Assembly (NCBI RefSeq): GCF_014196525.1
Contig: NZ_JACIDX010000006.1
Span: forward strand, 124,001-188,000
DNA: 64,000 nucleotides
Direction of reading: 5' to 3'
Source of the DNA: Novosphingobium sediminicola
GTDB lineage: Bacteria; Pseudomonadota; Alphaproteobacteria; Sphingomonadales; Sphingomonadaceae
Shown: positions 44,999 through 54,248 of the stretch, in pieces
Layout of the letters: the number at the start of each line of letters is the position of its first letter
Numbering within the stretch: the stretch's first letter is position 1
Translations under genes and position numbers: made by a program
Notes under the pieces: generated by a model
The model's input: the letters and a program-made list of their open reading frames with translations, nothing else
The model's database searches: none
What the model was told of the DNA's origin: nothing

Positions 44999-46797
44999 TG
45001 ATTCACCTCCGGCTGATCCCAGCGCTTGTAGGCAGGCACGGTCACGACCATGAAAGCCTTGGCGGTCAGGGGCTTGCCATCGGCGCCCTTTTCCGCCTTG
45101 GCGGTGGCGGTCACCCAGACCTCGCCGTAATTGTTGCGGTTCCATTTGCGCTGGGGGTTCGGCCCGTCGATGTTGGGGGTGAAGAAGCCGGCGGTGGAGA
45201 GTTTGCCGACGAAATTCACGTCATCATCGTAATAGACCGAGGGGAATTCACCCATCGAGAAGGTTGCGTCGATCGGGCCGATGGCCACGTCATCGGCGGT
45301 GCCCGCTTTGCCGTCGGCGCCCTTGTCATAGCCAATGGCCTCGAACTGCAGGTATCCCTTGGGGTGCTTCTCGCTGCCGCCAAGGCGGGCCAGCGAGGTT
45401 TCGGGCGTGACCTTGATGTAATCGACCTTTTTATAGATCGGCAGCGCCTTTTCCAGCACCGCCCCGCCAATGGCCACGTCATGCGCCCCCACGGTTGCAT
45501 CGGCGGCCACATCGACGCTCAGCACGATCTCATCATCGCTGGCCGAGACGATCTTCCTGGCCACCACACCCTTGCCCAGCGTGATGTCGGAGAGGGCGAA
45601 TTTGGTCGGCAGCTTGTCGCCGATGATGTGAAGCTGCGCGCCCATCGTGCCGGTCTTGACCGCATCAGGGGTGACGCTGGCGATGGTGGGTTCGGCGCTG
45701 GCCTTGGTCAATTTGACGTCAAAGCCGAACTCCTCATAGGCGCCCCAATACCAGCGGCCCGCCGCCGACTTCTGATCGGGGGCAAACCACATGGTTTCGC
45801 GCGCCTCATGCGCCGGAGCATCCGGGGCGGCCATATCGCCCGCGCCCTTCGACTTGCCGCGCCAGGAATAGCCCGAATAGACGATGCCGCTGCCGGTGCG
45901 GGTGATCGTGGTGCCGTCCTTCAGGGATTTGAGCGTGATCGTGGTGGTGAAATCATCGCCCTTGGGCGCGATCACCATCGAGCCTGCATAGCGGCCCTTG
46001 CCGGGCAGATCGGCCGAAACCAGCCATTTACCCGCCAGAGCGGCCGGGCGCATACGCGCGCTCCACGAGGCCCATTCGGCCGAATGCAGCGGGGCAACCT
46101 TGCGCATATATTCCAGCGCAACCTCGCCCGGCGTCGGGCCCTTGGCGGCCGGTGCGCCATAGCCCTGCGGAATGCCATGTTCGTCCACGCCGCGGCGATA
46201 TTGCACTTCGGCCTGCGAATAGAGCGCGATGTGGAATTCCTGCAGCAGCTTCCACTCATTGGCCGACCGGCGCCAGCTCAGCGGCTGGGCAAAGGCGTGG
46301 CACGAGGCGCAGGCCGCGCGCACCGTTTCATTGGGAATGTTGGTTTCATCCAGCACGCGCTTTTCGGTCAGATACATGACCGGCTTGGCCTCATCGGGCG
46401 CAAGGCCATGGCTGGCCGAAAGCGAGCGGATGACCTTCTTGGCATCCTCGGCGGTGATGACCAGCCCGTTGAGCTTGACCATGCGGTGGATCGCCTGCGC
46501 CCAGCCTTCGGGCGTGGTGCGCATCCATGAAATGCGCGACAGGTTGCCCTTGCCGTCATTGGTGTGGCACGCGCCGCATTTGTCGATGACCAGCTTGTCG
46601 GTGACGGGAATGCCCGCTTCCTTTTCGCCGGCCTGTTCGTCGGCCTGCGCCACGGCGGGGGCCGCGCCATGCAGCACCGCCATGCCCAGCGCCGTGGCGG
46701 TCAGGCCCAGCAGCGCCAGACGGCGCCGATGCCTTGATGGCGTGTGTTTCAATGACGCAGGCGCGCCAATATCCGAAGGATCGGACGGGAAGGTCAT
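44995..46797 (-). CDS. qhpA: QHNDH alpha subunit, di-haem cytochrome c domain protein
   Basis: 600 residues. An arginine-rich n-region (SRHRRRLALLGLTATALG) leads an export signal ending near residue 51. Two c-type haem sites follow: CGACH (Cys74, Cys77, His78) and CASCH (Cys163, Cys166, His167). The rest is beta-sandwich domains typical of the QHNDH alpha subunit. It passes electrons from CTQ to a periplasmic acceptor. ATG 46797 was chosen, preceded by a G-run; a TTG at 46836 is possible. First gene of the operon, with a GGAC-type operator candidate 78 bases upstream. Confidence 0.92.
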   Translation of the reverse strand: MTFPSDPSDIGAPASLKHTPSRHRRRLALLGLTATALGMAVLHGAAPAVAQADEQAGEKEAGIPVTDKLVIDKCGACHTNDGKGNLSRISWMRTTPEGWAQAIHRMVKLNGLVITAEDAKKVIRSLSASHGLAPDEAKPVMYLTEKRVLDETNIPNETVRAACASCHAFAQPLSWRRSANEWKLLQEFHIALYSQAEVQYRRGVDEHGIPQGYGAPAAKGPTPGEVALEYMRKVAPLHSAEWASWSARMRPAALAGKWLVSADLPGKGRYAGSMVIAPKGDDFTTTITLKSLKDGTTITRTGSGIVYSGYSWRGKSKGAGDMAAPDAPAHEARETMWFAPDQKSAAGRWYWGAYEEFGFDVKLTKASAEPTIASVTPDAVKTGTMGAQLHIIGDKLPTKFALSDITLGKGVVARKIVSASDDEIVLSVDVAADATVGAHDVAIGGAVLEKALPIYKKVDYIKVTPETSLARLGGSEKHPKGYLQFEAIGYDKGADGKAGTADDVAIGPIDATFSMGEFPSVYYDDDVNFVGKLSTAGFFTPNIDGPNPQRKWNRNNYGEVWVTATAKAEKGADGKPLTAKAFMVVTVPAYKRWDQPEVNQ

Positions 46798-46874
46798 AGT
46801 ATCAAATTCCCCCCAAGCTGGAACTCGCTGGCTCAAACTGTGGCGCCATGAATCGGCGGCTTCGGAGGGAAGAT

Positions 46875-46888
46875 TGGACAGTCGTCAA
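46875..46888. promoter_or_regulatory. Candidate TetR operator upstream of qhpA
   Basis: TGGACAGTCGTCAA matches the perfect palindrome before aauB (TGGACACTCGTCCA) at 12 of 14 positions. It lies between the qhpA start and the terminator of the molybdenum hydroxylase operon, in the only available promoter region for qhp. Confidence 0.55.
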
Positions 46889-46952
46889 AAATCCTTCAAG
46901 CGCCTTTTTGCCTTATACGCAGTTTGGCGCAAACCATGCCGGGCTTTGCAGC

Positions 46953-46989
46953 AAAAACCCGCCCCCTACTGCGCAAAGGGCGGGCTTTT
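46953..46989 (-). terminator. Intrinsic terminator after the molybdenum hydroxylase operon
   Basis: Read on the minus strand, GAAAAGCCCGCCC pairs with GGGCGGGTTTTTGC: a 7-base GC stem (plus-strand arms 46958-46964 and 46978-46984) followed by a U-run. It lies 22-59 bases past the stop codon of the large subunit gene and separates it from qhpA. Confidence 0.8.
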
Positions 46990-47010
46990 CTTAGCCATTT
47001 CGGGCGTTTT

Positions 47011-49194
47011 TCAGGCCAGCTTCAGCGGCAATTGGCGCAGCCTCTGCCCGGTTGCGGCAAAGATCGCATTGGCCAGCGCCGGGATCACCGGGGGCAGCGA
47101 GGGTTCGCCAAGCCCGGTGGGCGGATAATCGGTTTTCAGGAATTGCACCGCGATCTCGCGCGGCACCTGTTCGATGCGGATCAGGGGGAAGTCGCCAAAG
47201 CTTTCGGCCTGCACCACACCCTTCACCTGCTCGATCTTCTGCTCGACCATGCCTTGGCCGAGCCCCTCGTTGACCGCGCCCTGCACCTGATGGCGCGCGT
47301 TGATCGGGTTGATGATCTGGCTGCCAATGTCGCCACAGGCCCAGACCTTGTCCACCCGCACATTCGCGCCATCGGTGATGGTGATGTCGACCACTTCGGC
47401 AAAATAGCCGCGATGGCTGAAATAAAAGCCAAAGCCGCGCCCGCGTTTCTCGCCCTTGGGGCCGGGGGCCAGTTTGCCGCCCTGCCAACCTGCCATCTTG
47501 CACACGCCATCAATGACCGCGCGCGCCCGGCCCGAATGGAGCACAGGCCGCCCCGGCACCACCGCCAGATCGCGCGGGGCCCCCAGCGTGCGGCGCATCA
47601 GTTCGGGCAGGTCGATCCCGGCCGCCTGCGCGATCTCGTCCATAAAGCTCTGATAGACAAAGGACACCGCGTTGGATGTGGGCGCACGCAGCCAACCTGT
47701 CGCCAGATTGGTGGGCAGATAGGTGATGCCGATTTCGGAATCGGCCAGCACATTGACCGGAAATTCGAACGGACTCATCTCCGCCGCGCGGATCGGCTTG
47801 CCATCCTTGCCAAAGCTGACGAAATGATCGCGGAAGGCCACCAGATCGCCCTTGGCGTCCAGCCCTGCGGTGAAGCGGTGCCAGCCTGCGGGGCGGTAAT
47901 AATCGTGGCGCAGATCATCGGTGCGGTCGAACAGGATCTTGACCGGACGCCCCGGCAGAGCCTTGGCCACTTGCCCTGCCATCACCATGTAATCATTGAT
48001 CAGTCGCCGCCCAAAGCCGCCACCGATGCGGGTCTGGTGGATGGTGATGTCCTCGCCCTTGATGCCCAGCATGGCGGCGGTGTCGCTGCGACCATTGTTC
48101 GGCGCCTGACTTGGCGCCCAGATCTCCAGCTTGCCATCGACCCAGCGGCCCGTGCAATTCTGCGGCTCCAGCGTGCCATGCGCGAGGAATGGGTAGGAGT
48201 AATCCGCCGTGATGGTCTTGGCCGCGCCTGCCAGCGCCTTGGCCACATCGCCATTCTTGGCATGGGCAATCTGCGGCCCGGCGGCCAAGGCTTCGGCTGC
48301 GCCCTTATCATAGGCCTGCGTGGAAAAGCCCTGCTGTGCGGCATCGTTCCACGTTACCTTGACGGCCTCGCGCGCGTTCTTAGCGGTCCACCAACTGTCG
48401 GCCACCACGACCAGCGTGTCGAATTTGCCCGGCGCGACCGAATTGCTGTTCACCGGCACCACCGCGATCACGCCCTTGCGCTTCAGCGCCGCACCGGCAT
48501 CATGGGATGCGATGGTGGCGCCATGGGCCGGGGCCTTGATGATCGCGCCATGGATCAGGCCGGGCATATCCACATCAATGCCGAACAGGGGCTTGCCCCG
48601 CGTGATCGCCACCGTATCGACGCCGATCTTGGACTGGCCGATGATGGTAAAGCGCGAGGGATCCTTGAGCGCGACCTTGGCCAGATCGGGGGCCGTTTCC
48701 GTCGCCGCGCCGCGCGCAAAGGCGGCATAGGGCGCGCTCCGCCCCGAAGCCGCGTGGGAAACCTTGCCCACCGCCGTGGTCAGGCTGGATGCATCCACGC
48801 CCCATTCTTTTGCCGCCGCGCTCAGGATCATCGCCCGCGCCGCCGCACCCACCTGCCGCATGGGCAACCAGTTGTTGGGCGTCGAATTCGACCCGCCCGC
48901 GCTTTGCACGCCATAGATCTTGTCATTGGCCAGCGTGGGCTCGATCACCACCTGATCCCAGCTCAGATCCAGCTCCTCGGCGATCAACATGGGCAGCATG
49001 GTGCGGATGCCTTGACCGATCTCGGGGTTCTTGGAGCCGATGGTCACCTTATTATCCGCGCCGATGCGGATGAAGGCGTTGAGCGGCACCGCGCCGGGAT
49101 CTTGCGCCAAGGCAATCCGCGCCTCAAACGCCAGCGCGCCAGCCCCCACCAGCGAGGCGGCCATAAAACCGCGACGGTCGATAACAGCGCTCAT
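47011..49194 (-). CDS. Molybdopterin-binding subunit of a xanthine-dehydrogenase-family oxidoreductase (IorB type)
   Basis: 727 residues. A Tat signal ([16 protein letters not shown]) shows export with folded cofactor. Molybdopterin-cytosine-dinucleotide motifs include GGGFGRR near residue 375, [19 protein letters not shown], and the catalytic Glu in [10 protein letters not shown] near the C-terminus (GxGE). IorB-type enzymes oxidise N-heterocycles such as isoquinoline, or aldehydes, using water as the oxygen source. Its place between two periplasmic amine dehydrogenase operons suggests oxidation of the aldehydes they produce; this is inference. The start overlaps the small subunit gene by 4 bases (ATGA). 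Confidence 0.88.
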   Translation of the reverse strand: MSAVIDRRGFMAASLVGAGALAFEARIALAQDPGAVPLNAFIRIGADNKVTIGSKNPEIGQGIRTMLPMLIAEELDLSWDQVVIEPTLANDKIYGVQSAGGSNSTPNNWLPMRQVGAAARAMILSAAAKEWGVDASSLTTAVGKVSHAASGRSAPYAAFARGAATETAPDLAKVALKDPSRFTIIGQSKIGVDTVAITRGKPLFGIDVDMPGLIHGAIIKAPAHGATIASHDAGAALKRKGVIAVVPVNSNSVAPGKFDTLVVVADSWWTAKNAREAVKVTWNDAAQQGFSTQAYDKGAAEALAAGPQIAHAKNGDVAKALAGAAKTITADYSYPFLAHGTLEPQNCTGRWVDGKLEIWAPSQAPNNGRSDTAAMLGIKGEDITIHQTRIGGGFGRRLINDYMVMAGQVAKALPGRPVKILFDRTDDLRHDYYRPAGWHRFTAGLDAKGDLVAFRDHFVSFGKDGKPIRAAEMSPFEFPVNVLADSEIGITYLPTNLATGWLRAPTSNAVSFVYQSFMDEIAQAAGIDLPELMRRTLGAPRDLAVVPGRPVLHSGRARAVIDGVCKMAGWQGGKLAPGPKGEKRGRGFGFYFSHRGYFAEVVDITITDGANVRVDKVWACGDIGSQIINPINARHQVQGAVNEGLGQGMVEQKIEQVKGVVQAESFGDFPLIRIEQVPREIAVQFLKTDYPPTGLGEPSLPPVIPALANAIFAATGQRLRQLPLKLA

Positions 49195-49679
49195 GCGGCG
49201 TCTCCCGTCACATCGGCCATTCCGGCCGCTTTCCTGATCGCGCGGCGGATGCGCAGGTATGTGGCGCAGCGGCACAGATTGCCGTTCATGCCTGCATCAA
49301 TCTCCTCATCGCTGGGTTTCGGATTGGCCAGCAACAGGGCCGTGGCTGAGAGGATCTGGCCAGCCTGACAATAACCGCATTGCGGCACGTCGATCTCGCG
49401 CCACATTTCCACCAGCTTCGCCCCCTGCGGCACGGCGCTCGCACCCTCAATGGTGGTGACTTTATGCCCTGCCGCCGCCGACACCGGCGTCTGGCACGAG
49501 CGCACCGCCTGTCCATCCAGCAGCACCGTGCAGGCCCCGCAAAGCCCTTGTCCGCAGCCGAACTTGGTGCCCGGCATCTTCAGTTCTTCGCGTAGCACCC
49601 AGAGCAGGGGCTTGTCCGCATCGGCCGTCACGCTGACCGGTTTGCGGTTGATGGTCAGGGCGAATTTTCCTTGGCTCAC
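49191..49679 (-). CDS. [2Fe-2S] small subunit of the molybdenum oxidoreductase (IorA type)
   Basis: 162 residues. Plant-type ferredoxin cluster cysteines are in [17 protein letters not shown] and RSCQTP, and the second cluster in [10 protein letters not shown] and [11 protein letters not shown], the standard arrangement of the small subunit. It shuttles electrons away from the molybdenum centre. I chose GTG 49679, giving the normal N-terminus ([16 protein letters not shown]) with GGAG upstream; the open frame reaches 49850 but overlaps the tetR region. No signal peptide is present; it is probably exported together with the Tat-tagged large subunit. Confidence 0.9.
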   Translation of the reverse strand: MSQGKFALTINRKPVSVTADADKPLLWVLREELKMPGTKFGCGQGLCGACTVLLDGQAVRSCQTPVSAAAGHKVTTIEGASAVPQGAKLVEMWREIDVPQCGYCQAGQILSATALLLANPKPSDEEIDAGMNGNLCRCATYLRIRRAIRKAAGMADVTGDAA

Positions 49680-49713
49680 GTTTGCGGGCTCCTGATGGGA
49701 TGTCGGGCGATAC

Positions 49714-49727
49714 TGGACGTGCTTCAA
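49714..49727. promoter_or_regulatory. Candidate TetR operator between the iorA-like gene and tetR
   Basis: TGGACGTGCTTCAA matches the site before qhpA at 10 of 14 positions, keeping the left arm TGGAC and the outer TCAA. It lies in the 127-bp divergent gap, where an autoregulating TetR protein would bind. Weakest of the four sites. Confidence 0.4.
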
Positions 49728-49806
49728 GATTCCGTCAAGCCGGGTGCCGGGGAAGGTTGCAAGACGGGCAAGCCGATGGCATGGCGCCCCAAGGAGAAGA
49801 AGCCCC

Positions 49807-50475
49807 ATGGATCTATCGGAAGACATCGTCACCACCGCGCGCCCCGGCACCTATTCGCGCGGGACAGAGACGGTGGACGCGATTTTGAAAGCCGCGCTGG
49901 GTGTGCTGATCGACGAGGGCGCGGCGGCCTTTACCATCCGGCGAATCGCGGCGGCCTGCGGGATGAAGGTTGGCAATGTCTCGTACCATTTCCCGCGCAA
50001 GGAAATGCTGGTTCAGGTGCTGCTCGATGAATTGCTGGCCTCCTATGAAAAGGTGCTGGAGGATCGCGTGCGCCTGCCCGATCTGACCACCGAGGAGCGG
50101 TTGCGTTTGTTGATCGTGATTTGCCTTGACGATATTGCGGGCAAACGCACGACCCGGCTGTTCACCGAACTGTGGGCGTTGGCCAATCACAATGATTTCA
50201 TCGCTGATCGCGTGCGCGGATTTTACCAGCGGGTGCATGATTTCATTGGTGAATATGTCGCCGTGCTCAATCCCGCCCTCTCGGCGGACGAGGTGCGCAC
50301 CGTGGCCCTTTATATCAGCGCCAGCATGGAAGGTTCGACCCCGTTTCTGGGCTTTGAAAAGCCATGGGCCGACCGGATGTCCGCCTATACGTCAATTGCC
50401 GCTCATGCGCTTGTATCGCTTGCCAAAACGATCACTTCGCGAGAGATTACCGGAATGACAAGCCAGACGGCCTGA
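49807..50475 (+). CDS. TetR-family regulator, probable controller of the amine oxidation genes
   Basis: 222 residues. N-terminal helix-turn-helix at about residues 25-68: [49 protein letters not shown], split by the usual TetR spacing; the recognition helix is VGNVSYHF. The C-terminal ligand domain is not informative by eye. The ATG at 49807 has AAGGAGAAG upstream. It is divergent from the molybdenum hydroxylase operon and just upstream of the permease and aau genes. Similar palindromes lie in all four nearby promoter regions, suggesting this protein controls them. Confidence 0.88.
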   Translation: MDLSEDIVTTARPGTYSRGTETVDAILKAALGVLIDEGAAAFTIRRIAAACGMKVGNVSYHFPRKEMLVQVLLDELLASYEKVLEDRVRLPDLTTEERLRLLIVICLDDIAGKRTTRLFTELWALANHNDFIADRVRGFYQRVHDFIGEYVAVLNPALSADEVRTVALYISASMEGSTPFLGFEKPWADRMSAYTSIAAHALVSLAKTITSREITGMTSQTA

Positions 50476-50496
50476 GCCGTCGGCGCCTTCTGACGC

Positions 50497-50510
50497 AGGA
50501 CACCGGTCCG
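50497..50510. promoter_or_regulatory. Candidate TetR operator upstream of the permease gene
   Basis: AGGACACCGGTCCG contains the perfect palindrome GGAC-ACCG-GTCC. It lies in the 69-bp gap between tetR and the permease gene and shares GGAC-N4-GTCC with the site before aauB. Confidence 0.5.
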
Positions 50511-50544
50511 TCGCGATGGTCGCGGCGGGCGAAGGGGGCTGTTT

Positions 50545-51762
50545 ATGCGTCGGATTTTGCTTGCAGAGCAGGATAGCTGGGCATCGGGGCTGGGCTGGGG
50601 GCGTGCGCGAGGTTGCGCTTTGCCGGCGGCGGCGGTGCTGGGTTGTCTGCAACCGGCGATTGACCCGGTGTTCCTCACGCTGCTCTCGCTGGCCACGCCT
50701 CTGCGCGCCGCCGATCATGGCTGGGTGGTGGGCATGACGCAAACCGCCTCGGCGCTGGCGGCGACGATGGTGTGGTGGCTGGGGCCAAGGATGTCGATGC
50801 GCGCGGCGCTGGCGCTGGCGCTGGGGGCAATGGTGGCGGGTCTGCTGACGCCGCTGGCGCAGGGCTTTGGCGGATTGCTGATGCTGCGCGCGATCTATGG
50901 GCTGGGGATGGGGGCGGTCTATGCCCGCGCCATGGGGGGCTTTGCCGCGGCGCGGCCCACGGGCGCCTATGCCATTGTCCTGCTGGTGCAATTGATGCTG
51001 GCCACGCTGGTCTCGCTTGCGCTCCCCGATCTAGCCGCAAGGATCGGGGCAGGGCGGGCGCTGGGGCTGTTGGCGCTTGTCCCGCTGGCGGCGGCGGTGG
51101 CTCTGCATTTTGCGCGCGAAGGGGGCGGGCATCGCGCCACGCCGGTGGGCAATGGCGCCACGCCGCGTGCGGGCTGGGCGCTGGCGCTGGCCAATTTCTG
51201 GTTCATTTGCGCGACGATGATGGTGTGGAGCCTGTGTGGCGCGCTGGCGGTGCAGGCCGGGCACAGCGAAGGGCTGATCGGGCGCGCTGTGGCGATCGGC
51301 TCGCTGGCCGGGGCGGCCACGGCGATTGCGGTGATGCGCGAGCGGCTGCGCGTGCCCTTGCCGGTTACGGCCTGTCTGGTGGGGGCGGCCTTGCTGGCCC
51401 CGCTGGTGCTGACGAGGCCGGGCGCTGGGGCGGGTTTCGTGCTGGCGATGGTCCTGCTCAATATCGGATCGACCGCGATCATCATCCGCTGCTCGGGTCT
51501 GGCCAGCGCCTTGGGGCTGGGGCCGCGCTTTCGTGTCTTTGTGGCGGCCACGCATAATCTGGGGATGAGCGCGGGCCCCGCGCTGGGTTCAGGGATGCTC
51601 TGGGTGATGCCGGATGGGGGATTGCTGCTGGGCGCGGGGCTGGCGGTGCTGGCCGGGGTGGGCGCGGTTGTGATAGGTTGGCGCGGTTTACGCCATTGTG
51701 CGCATTGGCCATTGTCGCGCCCGGTTTTCGCAAGATCGGGCCGTCAGAAGGGGCTTGATTAA
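50545..51762 (+). CDS. MFS-like permease next to the amine dehydrogenase genes
   Basis: 405 residues with about 12 hydrophobic segments and very few charged residues, arranged as two six-helix halves around a loop near residue 200 (AREGGGHRATPVGNG). The pattern is of the major facilitator superfamily, but I do not recognise a subfamily. It starts 69 bases after tetR and ends 121 bases before aauB. A role in uptake of amines or export of oxidation products is inferred from position only. Confidence 0.7.
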   Translation: MRRILLAEQDSWASGLGWGRARGCALPAAAVLGCLQPAIDPVFLTLLSLATPLRAADHGWVVGMTQTASALAATMVWWLGPRMSMRAALALALGAMVAGLLTPLAQGFGGLLMLRAIYGLGMGAVYARAMGGFAAARPTGAYAIVLLVQLMLATLVSLALPDLAARIGAGRALGLLALVPLAAAVALHFAREGGGHRATPVGNGATPRAGWALALANFWFICATMMVWSLCGALAVQAGHSEGLIGRAVAIGSLAGAATAIAVMRERLRVPLPVTACLVGAALLAPLVLTRPGAGAGFVLAMVLLNIGSTAIIIRCSGLASALGLGPRFRVFVAATHNLGMSAGPALGSGMLWVMPDGGLLLGAGLAVLAGVGAVVIGWRGLRHCAHWPLSRPVFARSGRQKGLD

Positions 51763-51765
51763 TTC

Positions 51766-51779
51766 TGGACACTCGTCCA
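51766..51779. promoter_or_regulatory. Candidate TetR operator upstream of aauB
   Basis: TGGAC-ACTC-GTCCA is a perfect palindrome, extended to CTGGAC/GTCCAG (51765-51780). It lies 104 bases before the aauB start and just after the permease stop codon. Best-formed member of the four-site set. Confidence 0.6.
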
Positions 51780-51883
51780 GCCTTGGCCGGTCTGAACGCA
51801 TGATCGGTTCCGCAGGGGGATGGACCATCGCCTTGGCCTGTTTTTGCCGCCATTATGCCGCTTTCAAGGAGGGTTCCGGCCAG

Positions 51884-53047
51884 ATGTCTCGCCACACTTC
51901 GCAAGCTTTCACCCTTCGCGCCGCTGCTGTGCTGATTGGGACCGTGCTGGCCTCTGGCGCGCAGGCCGCCGTGCCCACCGAGCCGGAAACCCCCAATGTC
52001 GCTACGCTGGCCTCGCCCAATCCGGGCTGGTTCTATGTGCGCGGAGGTTTTGATACGGCGGGCACCCAGATCGTGGACAGCGCCACCGGCAAGATGGTGG
52101 GCATGGTCGATACCAGCCGCACATCGGATATGGCGGTCGATCCGGCGGGCAAGTTCTATTACGTTTCCGAAACGATCTGGAGCAAGGGCAACCGGGGGAC
52201 GCGGCAGGATCTGCTGAGCATCTATGATGCCAACAGTCTGAAACTGCAGACCGAGGTATCGTTTCCGGGCCGTCTGATCATTGGCGCGCAGGTCAATAAT
52301 TTCGCGATCTCGCCCGATGGCAAGAGCGCCTATATCTTCAACCTTACGCCCGCCGCCTCGGTCAATATTGTCGATCTGGGCAAGCGGAAATTTGCGCGCA
52401 ATGTCGAATTGCCGGGCTGCGCCGGGCTGATGCCGATTGCCGAAGGGCTGGTGTCGGTCTGTTCGGATGGCTCGCTGGCCTCGCTCAACCTGTCGGGCGG
52501 CAAGGCGGAGATCACCCGCAGCGTGCCCTTCTTTTCGGCCACCAATGACCCGGTGTTTGACGCCTATAACTATTCTGTGCGGCGCAAGGAGGCGGTGTTC
52601 CTCAGCTATACCGGGCTGATCTATATGGCGAAAATTGGACTGAAGCCCGAAGTAGCCGCGCCCTTTTCCATTCAGGCCGCCGCAGGTCTGCGCCCCGGTG
52701 ATACCAAGCCGCTCGATGTCAACTGGCTGCCCGGCGGGCGGCAATTGACCGCATGGCATCATGCCAGCAACCATCTCTATGTGCTGATGCATATCGGCGA
52801 ATTCTGGACCCAGAAGGATCCGGGCGAGGAAATCTGGGACGTGGACCTGTCGGCCAAGAAGGTGGTCAAGCGCTTCCCGCTGGAAGATCACATCGACAAT
52901 ATCGAGGTGACGCAGGGGGACAAGCCCAAGCTCTTCGTCAATACCGGCAAGAATGACGGCTATATCCTCGATCTGGCGACATGGACGCTGGGGCCGAAGA
53001 TCGGCGCGATCGGCGGCGGCATCATCGCCACGGTCGAGGCGCCGTGA
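51884..53047 (+). CDS. aauB: Amine dehydrogenase heavy chain (aralkylamine/methylamine dehydrogenase type)
   Basis: 387 residues with a signal peptide (cleavage near SGAQAA, residue 30). The mature protein is a seven-bladed propeller with strands such as DMAVDPAGKFYYVSETIW and FAISPDGKSAYIFNL, and the C-terminal NTGKNDGYILDLATW, all typical of MauB/AauB. It forms an alpha2beta2 periplasmic enzyme with the TTQ-bearing light chain. The order heavy chain-E-D-light chain-cytochrome c without mauF, mauJ or mauG resembles the aromatic amine dehydrogenase (aau) cluster of Alcaligenes faecalis more than mau, so aromatic amines are the likelier substrates. AAGGAGGG precedes the ATG at 51884. Its stop overlaps the next ATG (TGATG). 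Confidence 0.88.
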   Translation: MSRHTSQAFTLRAAAVLIGTVLASGAQAAVPTEPETPNVATLASPNPGWFYVRGGFDTAGTQIVDSATGKMVGMVDTSRTSDMAVDPAGKFYYVSETIWSKGNRGTRQDLLSIYDANSLKLQTEVSFPGRLIIGAQVNNFAISPDGKSAYIFNLTPAASVNIVDLGKRKFARNVELPGCAGLMPIAEGLVSVCSDGSLASLNLSGGKAEITRSVPFFSATNDPVFDAYNYSVRRKEAVFLSYTGLIYMAKIGLKPEVAAPFSIQAAAGLRPGDTKPLDVNWLPGGRQLTAWHHASNHLYVLMHIGEFWTQKDPGEEIWDVDLSAKKVVKRFPLEDHIDNIEVTQGDKPKLFVNTGKNDGYILDLATWTLGPKIGAIGGGIIATVEAP

Positions 53048-53610
53048 TGGGGGCGCTGCTGGCGACATTGTTGTCGGGCTTTGGCATCGGGGCGGGGTTG
53101 ATCTTTGCCTTTGCCGGGCTGAGCCATTGGCGGCATCGGCGCTTGCTGGTCGGGGTTGTCGGCAATTATCGCCTGTTGCCTGATGGGCTGGTTGCTCCGG
53201 TGGCGGGGCTGTTGCCTTGGGGGGAAATGGCGGTCGGGCTGGCGCTTTTTGTGCCGGGGTTTGGGCGCGCTGGGGCGCTGGCGGGGGGCGGTTTGCTGCT
53301 GGTCTTCGGCTGGGCAATGGCGGTCAATCTGCGGCGCGGGCGCGGCTTTATTGACTGCGGCTGCGGCCATGCGGAATTGCGCCAACCTTTGAGCTGGCTG
53401 CTGGTGGCGCGTAATCTGGTGCTGGCGCTGCCCTTGCTGGCTTTGGCCGCGCTTGGCCCGGTTCTGCCCGATGGCATGGCGCTGATCGCCGCGATGGTTG
53501 CGGGGCTGGCGGTATGGCTGGGTTATCATCTGTTCAATGCCCTGGCGGCGCTGCAATCCAGCCCGCTTTCGGCCAGTCTGCATCCCATTCGGCTTCCCAC
53601 TCGGAGATAG
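53047..53610 (+). CDS. aauE: MauE/AauE membrane protein for light-chain maturation
   Basis: 187 residues with four to five hydrophobic segments, a DoxX-like topology, and the paired cysteines of FIDCGCGH after the third segment, as in MauE. The family is needed with MauD for disulfide formation and stability of the amine dehydrogenase light chain. Its start overlaps the heavy-chain stop and it ends 4 bases before aauD. Confidence 0.87.
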   Translation: MGALLATLLSGFGIGAGLIFAFAGLSHWRHRRLLVGVVGNYRLLPDGLVAPVAGLLPWGEMAVGLALFVPGFGRAGALAGGGLLLVFGWAMAVNLRRGRGFIDCGCGHAELRQPLSWLLVARNLVLALPLLALAALGPVLPDGMALIAAMVAGLAVWLGYHLFNALAALQSSPLSASLHPIRLPTRR

Positions 53611-53614
53611 AGGC

Positions 53615-54214
53615 ATGATCCTTTCGCTGGTCATTTCACAGTTTGTTTCTTGGCTGGTCATTGCCGGGCTGGTGGTGGCGCTGTTGGCGCTGGCGCGGCA
53701 GGTGGGCGTTTTGCATATGCGGGTGGCGCCCGCGGGGGCGCTGACCACGGCGGGCGGGCCTGCGGTGGGTTCAGGCAGCCCGGTGATCGAGGCTAATGAC
53801 CTTAACGGTCGCCATGTCCATATCGGTGGCCCGGCCAAGGACAAGCCGCTGCGCCTGCTGATGTTCGTTTCGGCCATGTGCCCTTTGTGCAAGGGGCTGA
53901 TTCCGGTGGCCAAGAGCTTTGCCAAGGATGAGCGGCTCGACCTGACCTTCATCGGCGACGATGATGTGGCGACCCAGCGCAAGCTGATCGCGCAGCAGGG
54001 GCTGGAGGCCTATACTTTCGTTAATGGCCCGGATGTGGGTCAGGCCTTCGCCGTGGGCAAGCTGCCCTATGCGGTGCTGATGGATGCCGATGGGGTCGTG
54101 CTTTCCAAGGGGCTGGTCAACAGCCGCGAGCATCTCGAAAGCCTGATTATCGCTCATGAAATGGGCGTGAAGAGCGTTCAGGACTATATCGCCTCGCTCA
54201 AGGTCGTCGGCTGA
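53615..54214 (+). CDS. aauD: MauD/AauD thioredoxin-like protein for light-chain disulfides
   Basis: 199 residues. An N-terminal membrane anchor (residues 3-26) is followed by a thioredoxin-like domain with the redox motif SAMCPLCKGLIP (CPLC, near residue 92) and the cis-Pro region KLPYAVLMDADG. MauD proteins act in the periplasm on the many disulfides of the light chain. AGATAGAGG lies before the ATG at 53615. Confidence 0.9.
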   Translation: MILSLVISQFVSWLVIAGLVVALLALARQVGVLHMRVAPAGALTTAGGPAVGSGSPVIEANDLNGRHVHIGGPAKDKPLRLLMFVSAMCPLCKGLIPVAKSFAKDERLDLTFIGDDDVATQRKLIAQQGLEAYTFVNGPDVGQAFAVGKLPYAVLMDADGVVLSKGLVNSREHLESLIIAHEMGVKSVQDYIASLKVVG

Positions 54215-54248
54215 AGGCCGTATTCCATTTTTCTACGGGGGTTTGCCG

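Noticed and set aside
46924..49368. Plus-strand open frame of 814 codons opposite the molybdenum hydroxylase gene
   Set aside because: Composition is typical of antisense frames and no motifs are visible, while the minus strand encodes a complete IorB-type protein.
47011..49679. Carbon monoxide dehydrogenase (coxLS)
   Set aside because: There is no FAD subunit and no CO-dehydrogenase active-site loop visible; a Tat signal and two-subunit layout fit the IorAB group.
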